DNA of 64,000 nt. Source: CAVTWH01 sp963850915. GTDB lineage: Bacteria > Actinomycetota > Actinomycetes > Mycobacteriales > Micromonosporaceae. The notes under the pieces were generated by a model that searched no databases, was not told the DNA's origin, and worked only from the letters and a program-made list of their open reading frames with translations. Positions 1-8,223 of the stretch are shown in pieces (position 1 is the stretch's first letter; each line of letters starts with the position of its first letter). The position numbers were made by a program, and so were the translations under genes. The stretch is taken from contig CAWKND010000010.1 of assembly GCA_963850915.1 (NCBI GenBank), forward strand, positions 558,001 through 622,000, given 5' to 3'.

Positions 1-2
1 CC

Positions 3-200
3 GCCGCACTCGGCCGGATGGCCGCCACCATCCTGCATACCGTGCTGCACCGTGCGGCTGAAGCAGGCGACCGTCCACTGTGGACGACGCTGATCCAGTT
101 CCGGCGCGGCCCCGGTGGTGGCATGGAGCCGGTCGAGCAGGACATCGCCTGGCCCGACCGGCCCCCGATGCTCACCGTCCCGGGTTACCTGCGCCGCTGA
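3..200 (+). CDS. C-terminal end of an unrecognised protein, cut by the window start
   Basis: An open frame enters from the left edge and stops with TGA at 198-200. The visible 65 residues end in a Pro/Trp/Arg-rich tail (LTVPGYLRR) and match no family I recognise. The stop lies 29 bp inside the 3' end of the converging transporter gene, a tail-to-tail overlap. The frame could be a real C-terminus or a GC-driven spurious frame; only the upstream sequence would decide. Confidence 0.35.
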   Translation, partial: AALGRMAATILHTVLHRAAEAGDRPLWTTLIQFRRGPGGGMEPVEQDIAWPDRPPMLTVPGYLRR

Positions 201-1158
201 GTACGCCCAGCCGCTCCCCGTGCGCTTCGGGCGCCGGTACCGTTGCGGTGTTTGGGATCTGGGCCGCGGGCGCGGCGGCGCGCGGGCGGGTGACGGCGTT
301 GGCGGTGACGATCGCGCCCACCGTGATCAGTATGCCGAGCAGTTCGACGGCGCCCGGCCGGTACCCCTGGATCACGGCGATTCCCAGTGCCACCAACGGA
401 ACCAGGTTCATGAACAGGGCGGCGTTCGGCGCCCCGAGGCGGCGTACCCCGACGTTCCAGGTGAGCAGGGCGACGATGGTGCCGATGCCCCCGATGTAGA
501 GGAAGTGCGGCCAGACGGCGGCCAGGTCGCCGGCGCTGGGTACGTGCTGCCAGCCGGCCAGGTCGGCGACGACGGTGACGGTCAGCACGGTGAGCGTGCC
601 GAAGATCGCGGTCAGCGTGGCGTACCGCAGCGGTGACCACTCGGTGAACCGGCTGGCCCCGTGCGTGTAGGTCGCCCAGGCGGCGACGGAGCCGAGCATC
701 ATCAGGTCGGCGACACCGAAGGAGCCCAGGTCCGGGTGGCCCTTGGTGATCACCAGTGCCACACCGAGCAGCGCGGTGCCGATCAGCGCCAAGGTGACCG
801 GGCGCGGCCGGATGCCGTCACGCACCCAGCGCACCAGCACGGTGAGTATCGGTGTGAGGGCCACGATCAGCGCGGCGTTCTGCGGCTTCGTCCGCCCCAG
901 AGCCAGGCCCAGCAACAGATTGAAGGTGCCGTAGCCGAGGGTACCGAGGATCGCCACCTCGACCAGCCGCCGGCCGGGGCGCAGCGCGGCCCAGCCTTCC
1001 CTGGCCACCAGCAGGGTCGCGAACACGGCGCTGGCCAGCAGGTACCGCATGGTGGTGAAGTTGGTGACGTCGACGTGGTGGAGTGCGCCCGCCAGAACGG
1101 AGAACATCACCCCCCAGGCGAGTACCGAGACGAGCGGAAACAGTGCACTGCGGCGCAC
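172..1158 (-). CDS. EamA/DMT-family transporter
   Basis: A 328-residue integral membrane protein of the drug/metabolite transporter superfamily. It has the usual family length and about ten hydrophobic helices arranged as two EamA repeats (roughly residues 8-145 and 155-285), then a polar Ala/Pro-rich cytoplasmic tail. The GTG start at 1158 has a clear AAAGGAG Shine-Dalgarno (complement of 1165-1171). It diverges from an ArsR-type regulator, and the first of two identical-form inverted repeats lies 14 bp upstream of its start, so repression by that regulator is likely. The substrate cannot be read from sequence; members export amino acids, metabolites or drugs. Family assignment is firm, the ligand is unknown. 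Confidence 0.88.
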   Translation of the reverse strand: MRRSALFPLVSVLAWGVMFSVLAGALHHVDVTNFTTMRYLLASAVFATLLVAREGWAALRPGRRLVEVAILGTLGYGTFNLLLGLALGRTKPQNAALIVALTPILTVLVRWVRDGIRPRPVTLALIGTALLGVALVITKGHPDLGSFGVADLMMLGSVAAWATYTHGASRFTEWSPLRYATLTAIFGTLTVLTVTVVADLAGWQHVPSAGDLAAVWPHFLYIGGIGTIVALLTWNVGVRRLGAPNAALFMNLVPLVALGIAVIQGYRPGAVELLGILITVGAIVTANAVTRPRAAAPAAQIPNTATVPAPEAHGERLGVLSGAGNPGR

Positions 1159-1171
1159 GGCCGGCTCCTTT

Positions 1172-1231
1172 GTTCGAGCTGAATCGAACTTGCCCGGGTG
1201 ACGTTACGCCGAGGTTCGATTTCCGTCGAAC
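1172..1231. promoter_or_regulatory. Pair of ArsR-type operators GTTCGA-N6-TCGAAC
   Basis: Two perfect inverted repeats of the same form lie in the divergent intergenic region: GTTCGA-N6-TCGAAC at 1172-1189 and again at 1214-1231. Their centres are 42 bp apart, about four helical turns, so two dimers would sit on the same DNA face. One copy is next to the transporter gene and the other is 18 bp from the regulator's ATG. This fits autoregulation plus control of the exporter. Confidence 0.7.
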
Positions 1232-1249
1232 ATTGGTTACCATGGTCAC

Positions 1250-1561
1250 ATGAGCCTGTCCGAGCCGGAACTGACCGAAGTACCCCTGCTGACCGTGCTC
1301 CAGGCGCTCGCCGACGAGAACCGGCTGGCCATCGTGCGCGGGCTGACCTCGGGCGGGGAGCAGATCTGTGGCTCGTTCCTGCCCGACGTGTCGAAGGCAA
1401 CCCGCTCGCACCACTTCAAGGTGCTGCGCGAGGCCGGGCTCACCCGGACCCGGATCGAGGGGACCAGCCGGTACGTCCGGCTGCGGGTGGACGAGCTGGA
1501 GCGCCGGTTCCCCGGGCTCCTCGACTCGGTACTCGCGCCGGACCCAGCCCTCGCGGCCTAG
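1250..1561 (+). CDS. ArsR-family winged-helix transcriptional regulator
   Basis: A 103-residue protein of typical ArsR/SmtB length. The N-terminal helix-turn-helix core carries the family hallmark ALADENRLAIV at about residues 20-30. The recognition helix is around VSKATRSHHFKVLREAGL (residues 46-63), followed by a short beta wing (GTSRYVRLR). The classic metal-binding ELCVCDL motif is absent; the position holds GEQICGSFLPDV with a single Cys, so the inducer is probably not a thiophilic metal bound in the usual way. It is divergent from the EamA transporter with twin operators between them. The ATG at 1250 has no strong ribosome-binding site and may be read from a short or leaderless transcript. 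Confidence 0.88.
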   Translation: MSLSEPELTEVPLLTVLQALADENRLAIVRGLTSGGEQICGSFLPDVSKATRSHHFKVLREAGLTRTRIEGTSRYVRLRVDELERRFPGLLDSVLAPDPALAA

Positions 1562-1568
1562 TCAGTTG

Positions 1569-2693
1569 TCATCGGTGGCGGCGCGCGACCAGGGCCACAC
1601 CGCCGGCGGCGAGGAAGAGCACGACCAGGATGCCGACAATCACCACCGTGGTACCGGAGTCGCCCGTCCCGTTGCCCGGACCTGAGCCATGGGTACCGGG
1701 CGGCTGGGTCGCTGTCGGCGTCGGTGGACGGGGGCTGAGCGTCGGTACATCCGCGGTGAGCGCCTTGACAGGGTTAACGATTCCGTAGCCGTACTGGTCA
1801 TCCCGGCCCGCAGTGCCCTTATCGTCGGCGGTGACTTCGAGGCGGTGCACAACGTCATGAGCCGACAGGTTGGGGTACTTCGCCCGGACCAGCGCTGCCA
1901 CTCCGGCGACAATCGCCGCACTCGCACTCGTACCATCAACGGTGCCGTAGCCGCCGCCGTGCTTAGGTACCGGGATCGCCACGCCTGGAGCGGCGAGCAG
2001 CGTCTGCGGGCCGGTGAGTGACACCGTGGCGATCGTCCCTGTCGAGTCCGTCGCGGAAATCGGCACGGTGCCGGGTACGAGCGCCGGATAGCCGACGGCC
2101 CCATTCTCCGGGCGATTGCCCACCGCGACGATCACCACCACATCAGCGGCGGCGGCTCGGGCGAGGGCAGGCACCCATTCGGGCGAGTCCCCCCCGACAT
2201 GGGCGACACAGATGACCTTCGCCCCGTGATCGACAGCCCAGACGATTCCCTCAGCGAAAACGTCGGAAGAGTCGTCTCTTCCGCTGAGGCTGGCCCGCAC
2301 CGGCAAGATCCGGGACCCAGGCGCGATGCCGAGGACACCGCTACCGCCGGCCGGCCCGAAACCGTGGCCAGCAATCAGCGAGGCAATCCCGGTTCCGTGA
2401 CCGATCAGGTCAGCCGGATTGCCCTCAACGAATCCGTGGACGGCATCCACACCCGGCAGCACAGAACCGGACAGCTCCGGCTGCTGCGAGTCGACCCCGC
2501 TGTCCACTACTGCGACCGTCACGCCGGAACCGACACTGATCTGCTGCGCGGCAGCGATATTCAGGGCCCGGAGGTGCCAGGACGCGTCGCGGACGTAGTC
2601 GGCGGCCGCGACGCTGGGAATCGCCTGGGAGAGCAGCACGCCCACCAGCAGAGCGACGCACAGAGCCAGCGCGCGGCGCGGTACGGAGATCAC
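1569..2693 (-). CDS. mycP: Mycosin-like subtilisin protease of type VII secretion
   Basis: A 374-residue membrane-anchored S8 serine protease. An N-terminal signal peptide (about residues 1-31) precedes the subtilase domain. The catalytic triad is visible as Asp64 (AVVDSGVD), His99 (GHGTGIAS) and Ser256 (GTSASAA), with the oxyanion Asn193 in AVGNRPENG. A Pro/Thr-rich linker leads to one transmembrane helix (about 350-370) and a short basic tail (ARRHR). This signal, protease, linker and anchor order is that of mycosins, which process ESX substrates and stabilise the type VII machine outside the membrane. Its start overlaps the stop of the upstream ESX-like gene by 4 bp, so the two are translationally coupled. 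No EccB, EccC, EccD or EccE gene lies in the window. Confidence 0.88.
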   Translation of the reverse strand: MISVPRRALALCVALLVGVLLSQAIPSVAAADYVRDASWHLRALNIAAAQQISVGSGVTVAVVDSGVDSQQPELSGSVLPGVDAVHGFVEGNPADLIGHGTGIASLIAGHGFGPAGGSGVLGIAPGSRILPVRASLSGRDDSSDVFAEGIVWAVDHGAKVICVAHVGGDSPEWVPALARAAAADVVVIVAVGNRPENGAVGYPALVPGTVPISATDSTGTIATVSLTGPQTLLAAPGVAIPVPKHGGGYGTVDGTSASAAIVAGVAALVRAKYPNLSAHDVVHRLEVTADDKGTAGRDDQYGYGIVNPVKALTADVPTLSPRPPTPTATQPPGTHGSGPGNGTGDSGTTVVIVGILVVLFLAAGGVALVARRHR

Positions 2694-3847
2694 CTGTCGA
2701 TGCCCCAGACGCCCGACCCCGGGTCGTGATGTGTCGGTTCGACCGCCGACTCAAGAACCGGGCGCACCCCCTGCACGACGCTCCACTCGGTGTACCGGTC
2801 TCCTGACTCGCGCCTTCGCCGCGCACCGCCCGAAGCGCCGTGGCCTGCCATGCCGGGGACAAGGCCGTGCTCATCCGTAGTTGCGGAGCCGGTAGGCGTT
2901 GACCCGGCAGGGGTACGACCGCCCCCACCCGCTTCGGTTCCGAACCGTGCGACGGAGTCGTCGCCCGATCCGACACTCCGACTCGTCGGACCGCCCCCGG
3001 GTCCGAAGATCCCACCGCGCGGATAGGCGGCGATGAGGTTCGCCGGGGACGACGACGGTAGCGCGGCGGACTGGCCTGGTCCGTTTGCCGATGGGCCTCC
3101 TGGGCCACCGCTGCCGCCGGGAATGCTCGCCTGCGCTGGCAGCAACGGCAGCGGACTACCCCCGAGGAGTGGATCCGGTGACGACGGCCCCGGCCCGCCG
3201 GGCGCGCCCGAGCCGAACGGTGGCAATACCCCGGCATGTGATCCTGACCCGATCGAACCACCCGCGCCGCCGCCCTGAGAACCGCCACCTGACGGATTGA
3301 GCGGCGTGAGGGTGTCCGAGTAGCCCGTACCGACGTACGGGTCGGTGACCACCAGGCGGGTGCCGTAGTCGTAGGACATCTCGTCGGCGTCGGACATGGT
3401 CTTGACGGCCTGCTTCTGTGGTATCGAACGCTGCTCGCTGCCGTTGGCCACCGTGTGGCCGGGCCAGTCGGCGTTCAGCTGCTCGATTACTGTGCGCGCG
3501 TGCATCAGCACCTGCGAGATCCGCGCCACGAAGATTCCGTTGGTAGCTGCGTCCTCGCTGGTGCCCGCCACCGAACGGGTCAGCTCGGCGAGCACCGACT
3601 GAAAGACAGCCGCCGGCGAGTCCGCGACCGGCGGCCACACGAATGACATCACGTCGGCCAGCATCTGGAGGCGGAGCCGGTGCTGGTCGAGCAGCTCGGC
3701 CGTACGCCGCCACGCGTCCGCCTGGGCACCCACGAAGTAGTCGTCCTCCTCCCGGATCATCTGCCAGATCGCGGGCACCTCGACCTGGGTCCAGTCGACT
3801 CGGGGCAGACCGGCGGCAGCTCGCGGTGCGAGGCGCTGACCCGACAT
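2690..3847 (-). CDS. ESX/PPE-like secreted helical protein with Gly/Pro/Ser-rich tail
   Basis: A 385-residue protein. The first 160 residues are helical (WQMIREEDDYFVGAQADAWR onward) and resemble a WXG100/PPE-type helical hairpin. Residues from about 200 on are low-complexity Gly/Ser/Pro-rich (GGSQGGGAGGSIGSG and similar). No signal peptide is present, as expected for type VII clients. It is the middle gene of a three-gene operon: its ATG shares one base with the stop of the small upstream gene (TGATG), and its own stop overlaps the mycosin start. Assignment as a type VII substrate or chaperone rests mainly on context and helical architecture; the exact family is not recognised. Confidence 0.6.
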   Translation of the reverse strand: MSGQRLAPRAAAGLPRVDWTQVEVPAIWQMIREEDDYFVGAQADAWRRTAELLDQHRLRLQMLADVMSFVWPPVADSPAAVFQSVLAELTRSVAGTSEDAATNGIFVARISQVLMHARTVIEQLNADWPGHTVANGSEQRSIPQKQAVKTMSDADEMSYDYGTRLVVTDPYVGTGYSDTLTPLNPSGGGSQGGGAGGSIGSGSHAGVLPPFGSGAPGGPGPSSPDPLLGGSPLPLLPAQASIPGGSGGPGGPSANGPGQSAALPSSSPANLIAAYPRGGIFGPGGGPTSRSVGSGDDSVARFGTEAGGGGRTPAGSTPTGSATTDEHGLVPGMAGHGASGGARRRRESGDRYTEWSVVQGVRPVLESAVEPTHHDPGSGVWGIDR

Positions 3848-4278
3848 CAGCGCACCAGCTTTCCGTTGATGCGGATGGGCTGGTCGGGCGCGGCCGGCAT
3901 GCCCAGTGGGTCGTGGGTCACGGCATAGGCGGCCGTGAAGGCGCTGTCCAGCTCGTCGATCGAGAACGCGGCTGCCGCGTCAGCGTGCTGGTACCGCTGG
4001 GCGATCGTGTCGGCGACGTCGGCGAGTACCTGCCCGGTCATCACGAAGCTGTCCAGCTGTTGGATGATGCGCAGCAGGCACTGGCGGTACTGCTCGCGAA
4101 CCCTGAGTACGGCCGGGCTCGGCAGGCCGGCCCCGACTGTGACACCGAGGTTGTACGCGTGCACCAGGTCGATGAGCTGCGACTGCAGACCCTGCTCGAT
4201 CTCGGTACGAAGCGCTTTGGCAACCTCCGCCAAGCCGGCGGCATTGACCCGGACCGTCTGGTCGTCGGCAAGGCTCAT
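3847..4278 (-). CDS. Small ESX-like protein with YxxxD motif
   Basis: A 143-residue, predominantly helical protein, first gene of the mycosin operon. It has the size and helix-turn-helix-bundle look of WXG100/PE-type proteins (for example the LAEVAKALRTEIEQGLQSQL helix). It contains a YxxxD signature (YQHAD, about residues 100-104), the motif that directs type VII export. No signal peptide or membrane helix is visible. It overlaps the next gene by one base, suggesting stoichiometric production with its 385-residue neighbour, as ESX heterodimer partners usually are. Function is inferred from motif and context. Confidence 0.6.
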   Translation of the reverse strand: MSLADDQTVRVNAAGLAEVAKALRTEIEQGLQSQLIDLVHAYNLGVTVGAGLPSPAVLRVREQYRQCLLRIIQQLDSFVMTGQVLADVADTIAQRYQHADAAAAFSIDELDSAFTAAYAVTHDPLGMPAAPDQPIRINGKLVR

Positions 4279-4368
4279 CGATCGCCCCTCCCCAGGTGTG
4301 CGCCTCCGAGGGTAGCGAATCCATCAACGCGCCGACAGATTCTGATTGCCGCCTGTGGATAACTCCGC

Positions 4369-5265
4369 TCAGCTGGTGACGTCCTTGCGGGTGAACCGGC
4401 GCCAGGCCAGCCCGAAGAAGACGACCGAGTAGATGAGGGCCGAGACGCAGCCCTTCACGATGTCGTCGGTCTGTACCGGATTCGACAACAGCCCCAGCCA
4501 CGCACTCGAGTAGTGGGTTGGCAGGTAGTCACGGATCACGCCGAGCGCGGTGATCTGGTCGAGGATGTCCGACACGATGATCAACAGCACCGCTCCGCCG
4601 ACCGCGCCCAGTGGGGCATCCGTGGTGACCGAGAGCAGGAAAGCCAGTCCGGCGACCACGAGCAGGGTGACGCCGAGGTACCCGACGATCTCCAGCAGCC
4701 GCACCAGGCCGGTACCCGGTGGCAGGTCACCGGCGATCGTCGAGCGCAGCGGATGCCAGCCGTACCGTGCGGTCCCCAGCGCCAGTGCCGTACCGGTCAA
4801 CAGCACCAGCGCCACCGCACAGGAAGCGAACGCCACCAACAGTTTGGTACCCAGCAGCCGCCCGCGCGGTACCGGGATCGCCAGCAGGTAGCGCAGAGAG
4901 CCCCAACTCGCCTCGCTGGCCACCGTGTCCCCACAGAACAGCGCCACCACCACGACCAGCAGGAACGAAGACGAGACGAGCAGCGTGAAGAGTGCGAAGT
5001 TCAGCCCGCTCGACGTGGCCACCTTCACCAGCGAGGAGAACTGGTTGTTGCGGTCGTTGTCGCTGTTGCTGTTCCCGCCGAACTCGAAGGCCAGCAGGAT
5101 GATGATCGGCAACAGCACCATGAAGCCCAGCGCCAGTTGGGTACGGCGGCGGGACAGTTGCCGGCGCACCTCGGTACCGAAGCTGAAGGTCTTGTGCGGT
5201 CGGTAACCCACGGCCCCGCCGGCCCGCTCCGCCAGGTCCGTCCGCTCCGCGACATCTGTGGTCAT
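4369..5265 (-). CDS. ABC-2 type transporter permease
   Basis: A 298-residue membrane protein with six hydrophobic segments. A cytoplasmic N-terminus carries basic residues (FGTEVRRQLSRRRTQ) before the first helix, followed by the large periplasmic loop and C-terminal helix cluster typical of ABC-2 permeases. Its start overlaps by 4 bp the stop of the upstream fusion gene, which carries an ABC ATPase domain at its C-terminus, so the two surely form one exporter. The sequence does not show the substrate. The 90 bp downstream, to the ESX-like operon, hold no gene. Confidence 0.85.
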   Translation of the reverse strand: MTTDVAERTDLAERAGGAVGYRPHKTFSFGTEVRRQLSRRRTQLALGFMVLLPIIILLAFEFGGNSNSDNDRNNQFSSLVKVATSSGLNFALFTLLVSSSFLLVVVVALFCGDTVASEASWGSLRYLLAIPVPRGRLLGTKLLVAFASCAVALVLLTGTALALGTARYGWHPLRSTIAGDLPPGTGLVRLLEIVGYLGVTLLVVAGLAFLLSVTTDAPLGAVGGAVLLIIVSDILDQITALGVIRDYLPTHYSSAWLGLLSNPVQTDDIVKGCVSALIYSVVFFGLAWRRFTRKDVTS

Positions 5266-8120
5266 GACCGCTCCCCACTTGCCTTGGTGTCCCCGCCGAC
5301 GAGCGACAGGAACGCGTCCTCCAGCCGCCGGCGGGGTACCACCCGGTCCACCCCGATGCCCGCGTTCACCAGTGCCGCAACGGCTTCCGCCCGGGGCGTA
5401 CCGTTCATGTCCACCACGAGCGCGGCCGGGTTGTCGGCCGGTACCACCGACCGGATGCCGGGCAGCTCGCCCAGCACACCGCGCGCACCCTCCACATCGG
5501 ACACGTCGAACTGCACGCTCGGCGAGTCGCCGACGATCTCGTCAACCCGGCCGGAGGCAACGACTTCACCGCGGTGTACCACCACCACGTGGGTACAGGT
5601 CTGCTCCACCTCAGCGAGCAGGTGCGACGAGACGAGTACGGCGCGCCCATCGGTGGCGTACCGGCGCAGTACCCGGCGCATCTCGGCTATCTGCGGCGGA
5701 TCCAGCCCGTCGGTGGGCTCGTCCAGCACCAGTAGCTCGGGCAGGCCGAGCATCGCCTGCGCGATGGCCAGCCGCTGCTTCATTCCGTGGCTGTAGGTCT
5801 TCACCCGACGATGTACCGCACCGCCCAGCCCGGCGATCTCCACCGCTTCGTCGAAGCGCGCGTCCGCCCACGGCCGGCCGGTGGCTTTCCAGAACAGTCG
5901 CAGGTTCGCCTCGCCGGAGAGCTGCGGCAGGAAGCCCGGCCCCTCGACAAGTGCGCCGAGTCGGGAAAGTACCGGCGATCCCGGCGTAAGAGGGTGGCCG
6001 AAGATGAAGATCTCACCTGCTGTCGGTCGGGTCATCCCCATGAGTACCCGCAGCGACGTTGTCTTGCCGGCGCCGTTGGGTCCGAGCAGTCCGACCACTT
6101 CACCCCGGTGTACCGAGAAGTCCACAGTGGACACGGCCACGAAGTCGCCGTAGGTCTTTCGCAGTCCACGAACCACGAGCGGAGTGTCGGCGTACTCGGC
6201 GCGTACCGAGCGGTCGGTGCGCCTGGTCCGCCTGCGCCCCAACAGGATCGCCACGATCAGCCCGAGGATCACCAGTACCAGCAGCGCGGCGAGTACGTAC
6301 CGCCAGATCACGTCCCGGGTGGGGATCGGCTTGCCGGCCACACTCGGCAACGCGATCGCGCCACCCGTGCCGACTCCCCCAGCGGTGCTGCCGGCCAACG
6401 CGACCTGGTACACCGCCGGCGCGGTGGGGGTGGCGAAGCCCTGGTCGGCGCTGGCGATGACGACCGCGAGCCGGTGCCCCGCCTGGAAGTTGTAGACGAT
6501 GCCCGGCAGGGTGACCGTCACCGGCGCCGCGTTCCGGATGTCAGCCGGCAGCCCGGTGAGCCGGATCGGTGCGACCAGGCCGTTCGGCAGCGTCGCCCCC
6601 GACCCGAAGCCACCCGACCCCGAGCCGACGCCACTCGAGCCCGAGTCCGAGTCGCTACCCGTGGACGGGGAGAGCGAGACGCTCGCGTCGAGGTCGTACA
6701 GCTTGACGAAGAGAACCGCTGTGCCAGTTTGCGACGCGGCCAGGATCTGGATCTTCGGTGAGCCGACAACGTCCACAGTGGACGGAAGTGGCTCGGAGAC
6801 GAAGTCCGCGTGCTGCCCGCCGACCTCGGTGGTCAGGCTGGTACCCGCGAACGAAGTCCCCGGGAGGATCGACAGGGCCGCGGGCGTACCGTTCGGCGGG
6901 TTCGCGATCGGCTGCGGCGGGCCACTCAACGTCACCGTGGAGTTGGCGTTCCCGGCCATGCCCGGGTAGTCGTCCACCGAGTACCCGGAGGCCAGGTACC
7001 CGTTGGAGTTGGCATCGATGCCGGCCACCCGCGAGTAGGTGAACGCGGTGGACGGCGTGGACCCGGCGTCGTTCAGGTAGTGGTTCAGCCACTGTGCCTC
7101 CAGGTACCGCAGCCGGTCCTGGTCGTTCTGTGGCCCGCTGCCACCGTCGTGGCCGCCGGTGAACCAGGCCACCTTGACCGGCGTACCGTGCGCGGCGATC
7201 CCGCGCGCATTGGCATCCGCTTCGCTCAACGGGAACAGCGAATCCGCCTCGCCCTGGATCAGAAAAGTGGGCGCGTCAATGCGATCCAGGATCGTGGACG
7301 GGCTGGATCGACGCAGCAGAGCCACTGCGGCCGCGTTGCCCTGCCCGCTGGCGGCGATCGACAGGTACGCCTGGCACACGTCGGCGGCGAACCGGCCGCA
7401 CGTCGGGTCAGCGACGCCGCCGGGAGCGGAGCCGCCCGCGGTCTCGCCGAAGAACGCGCCGGCCCAGGCTTTCTTGAACACCCCGTCCACCGGCTGCGCC
7501 CCGGTCGCCGACGGCAGGAACGCGGCCGCCAGGTCGTTCCAGGTGATCTGCGGGACAACGGCGTCGACCCGGTGGTCGTACCCGGCGAGCATGAGCGCGA
7601 GGCCGCCACCGTACGAGCCGCCGACCACGGCCACCCGCGGATCACCGGCCGCGTCCGTGCGTACCTCCGGCCGGGCGGCCAGCCAGTCCAGCAGTTGCGA
7701 GGCGTCCTTGACCTCCCAGTCCGGGCTGTCCAGGTGGATCTCGCCACTGGACGCGCCGAAGCCCTGCGCCGTCCAGGTGAGTACCGCGTAGCCGAGCCCG
7801 GCCAGATCCTCGGCGTCCTTGGCAACACTGAACTTGTCGCCGCCGAACCCGTGCGCCAGCAGTACCGCCGCCACCTTGTGCCCGGCCGTCGCCGACTTCG
7901 GCCGGTAGTACCGGGTGTCCAGGCTCACCGTGGTGGAGCTGTCCGGGCCGGTGTGCACGGTGAGCATCGCGTCGCTGGTCGTGTAGGACTTGCTGGACGG
8001 CCAGGCCGCCCAGCCGACCAGTGCGACGACCAGCACCAGCACCACGCTCCCGGCGATCACCCGGCGACGGCTCAGCCTCGGTACGGCTCGGCGGATCCGG
8101 GTACCCAGTCCAGATGGCAT
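5262..8120 (-). CDS. Fusion: S15-type alpha/beta hydrolase, membrane helix, ABC transporter ATPase
   Basis: A 952-residue two-enzyme protein. A signal anchor (about 21-40) precedes an X-Pro dipeptidyl-peptidase/CocE-like hydrolase. Its nucleophile Ser169 lies in GGSYGGG, with likely acid Asp293 (GEADSLF) and His324 (TGGHDGG), then a beta-rich region. A second helix (605-628) leads to a complete ABC ATPase: Walker A GPNGAGKT (680-687), signature YSHGMKQ (776-782) and Walker B LLVLDE (796-801). Topology predicts an extracytoplasmic hydrolase tethered to a cytoplasmic ATPase. The ATPase pairs with the overlapping downstream permease gene. I chose the ATG at 8120; the frame stays open upstream, but that extension is Arg/Pro/Ser-rich and lacks domain character. 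Confidence 0.85.
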   Translation of the reverse strand: MPSGLGTRIRRAVPRLSRRRVIAGSVVLVLVVALVGWAAWPSSKSYTTSDAMLTVHTGPDSSTTVSLDTRYYRPKSATAGHKVAAVLLAHGFGGDKFSVAKDAEDLAGLGYAVLTWTAQGFGASSGEIHLDSPDWEVKDASQLLDWLAARPEVRTDAAGDPRVAVVGGSYGGGLALMLAGYDHRVDAVVPQITWNDLAAAFLPSATGAQPVDGVFKKAWAGAFFGETAGGSAPGGVADPTCGRFAADVCQAYLSIAASGQGNAAAVALLRRSSPSTILDRIDAPTFLIQGEADSLFPLSEADANARGIAAHGTPVKVAWFTGGHDGGSGPQNDQDRLRYLEAQWLNHYLNDAGSTPSTAFTYSRVAGIDANSNGYLASGYSVDDYPGMAGNANSTVTLSGPPQPIANPPNGTPAALSILPGTSFAGTSLTTEVGGQHADFVSEPLPSTVDVVGSPKIQILAASQTGTAVLFVKLYDLDASVSLSPSTGSDSDSGSSGVGSGSGGFGSGATLPNGLVAPIRLTGLPADIRNAAPVTVTLPGIVYNFQAGHRLAVVIASADQGFATPTAPAVYQVALAGSTAGGVGTGGAIALPSVAGKPIPTRDVIWRYVLAALLVLVILGLIVAILLGRRRTRRTDRSVRAEYADTPLVVRGLRKTYGDFVAVSTVDFSVHRGEVVGLLGPNGAGKTTSLRVLMGMTRPTAGEIFIFGHPLTPGSPVLSRLGALVEGPGFLPQLSGEANLRLFWKATGRPWADARFDEAVEIAGLGGAVHRRVKTYSHGMKQRLAIAQAMLGLPELLVLDEPTDGLDPPQIAEMRRVLRRYATDGRAVLVSSHLLAEVEQTCTHVVVVHRGEVVASGRVDEIVGDSPSVQFDVSDVEGARGVLGELPGIRSVVPADNPAALVVDMNGTPRAEAVAALVNAGIGVDRVVPRRRLEDAFLSLVGGDTKASGERS

Positions 8121-8223
8121 GCGGCAAACGCTACGTCGCGCCGGCGCGGATCTGGTCGGGGGACTCACCCGCCACACAGCTTCGGGGCACGGGGCGCTGG
8201 TACCCGGCCGATAGGCTCGCCTG

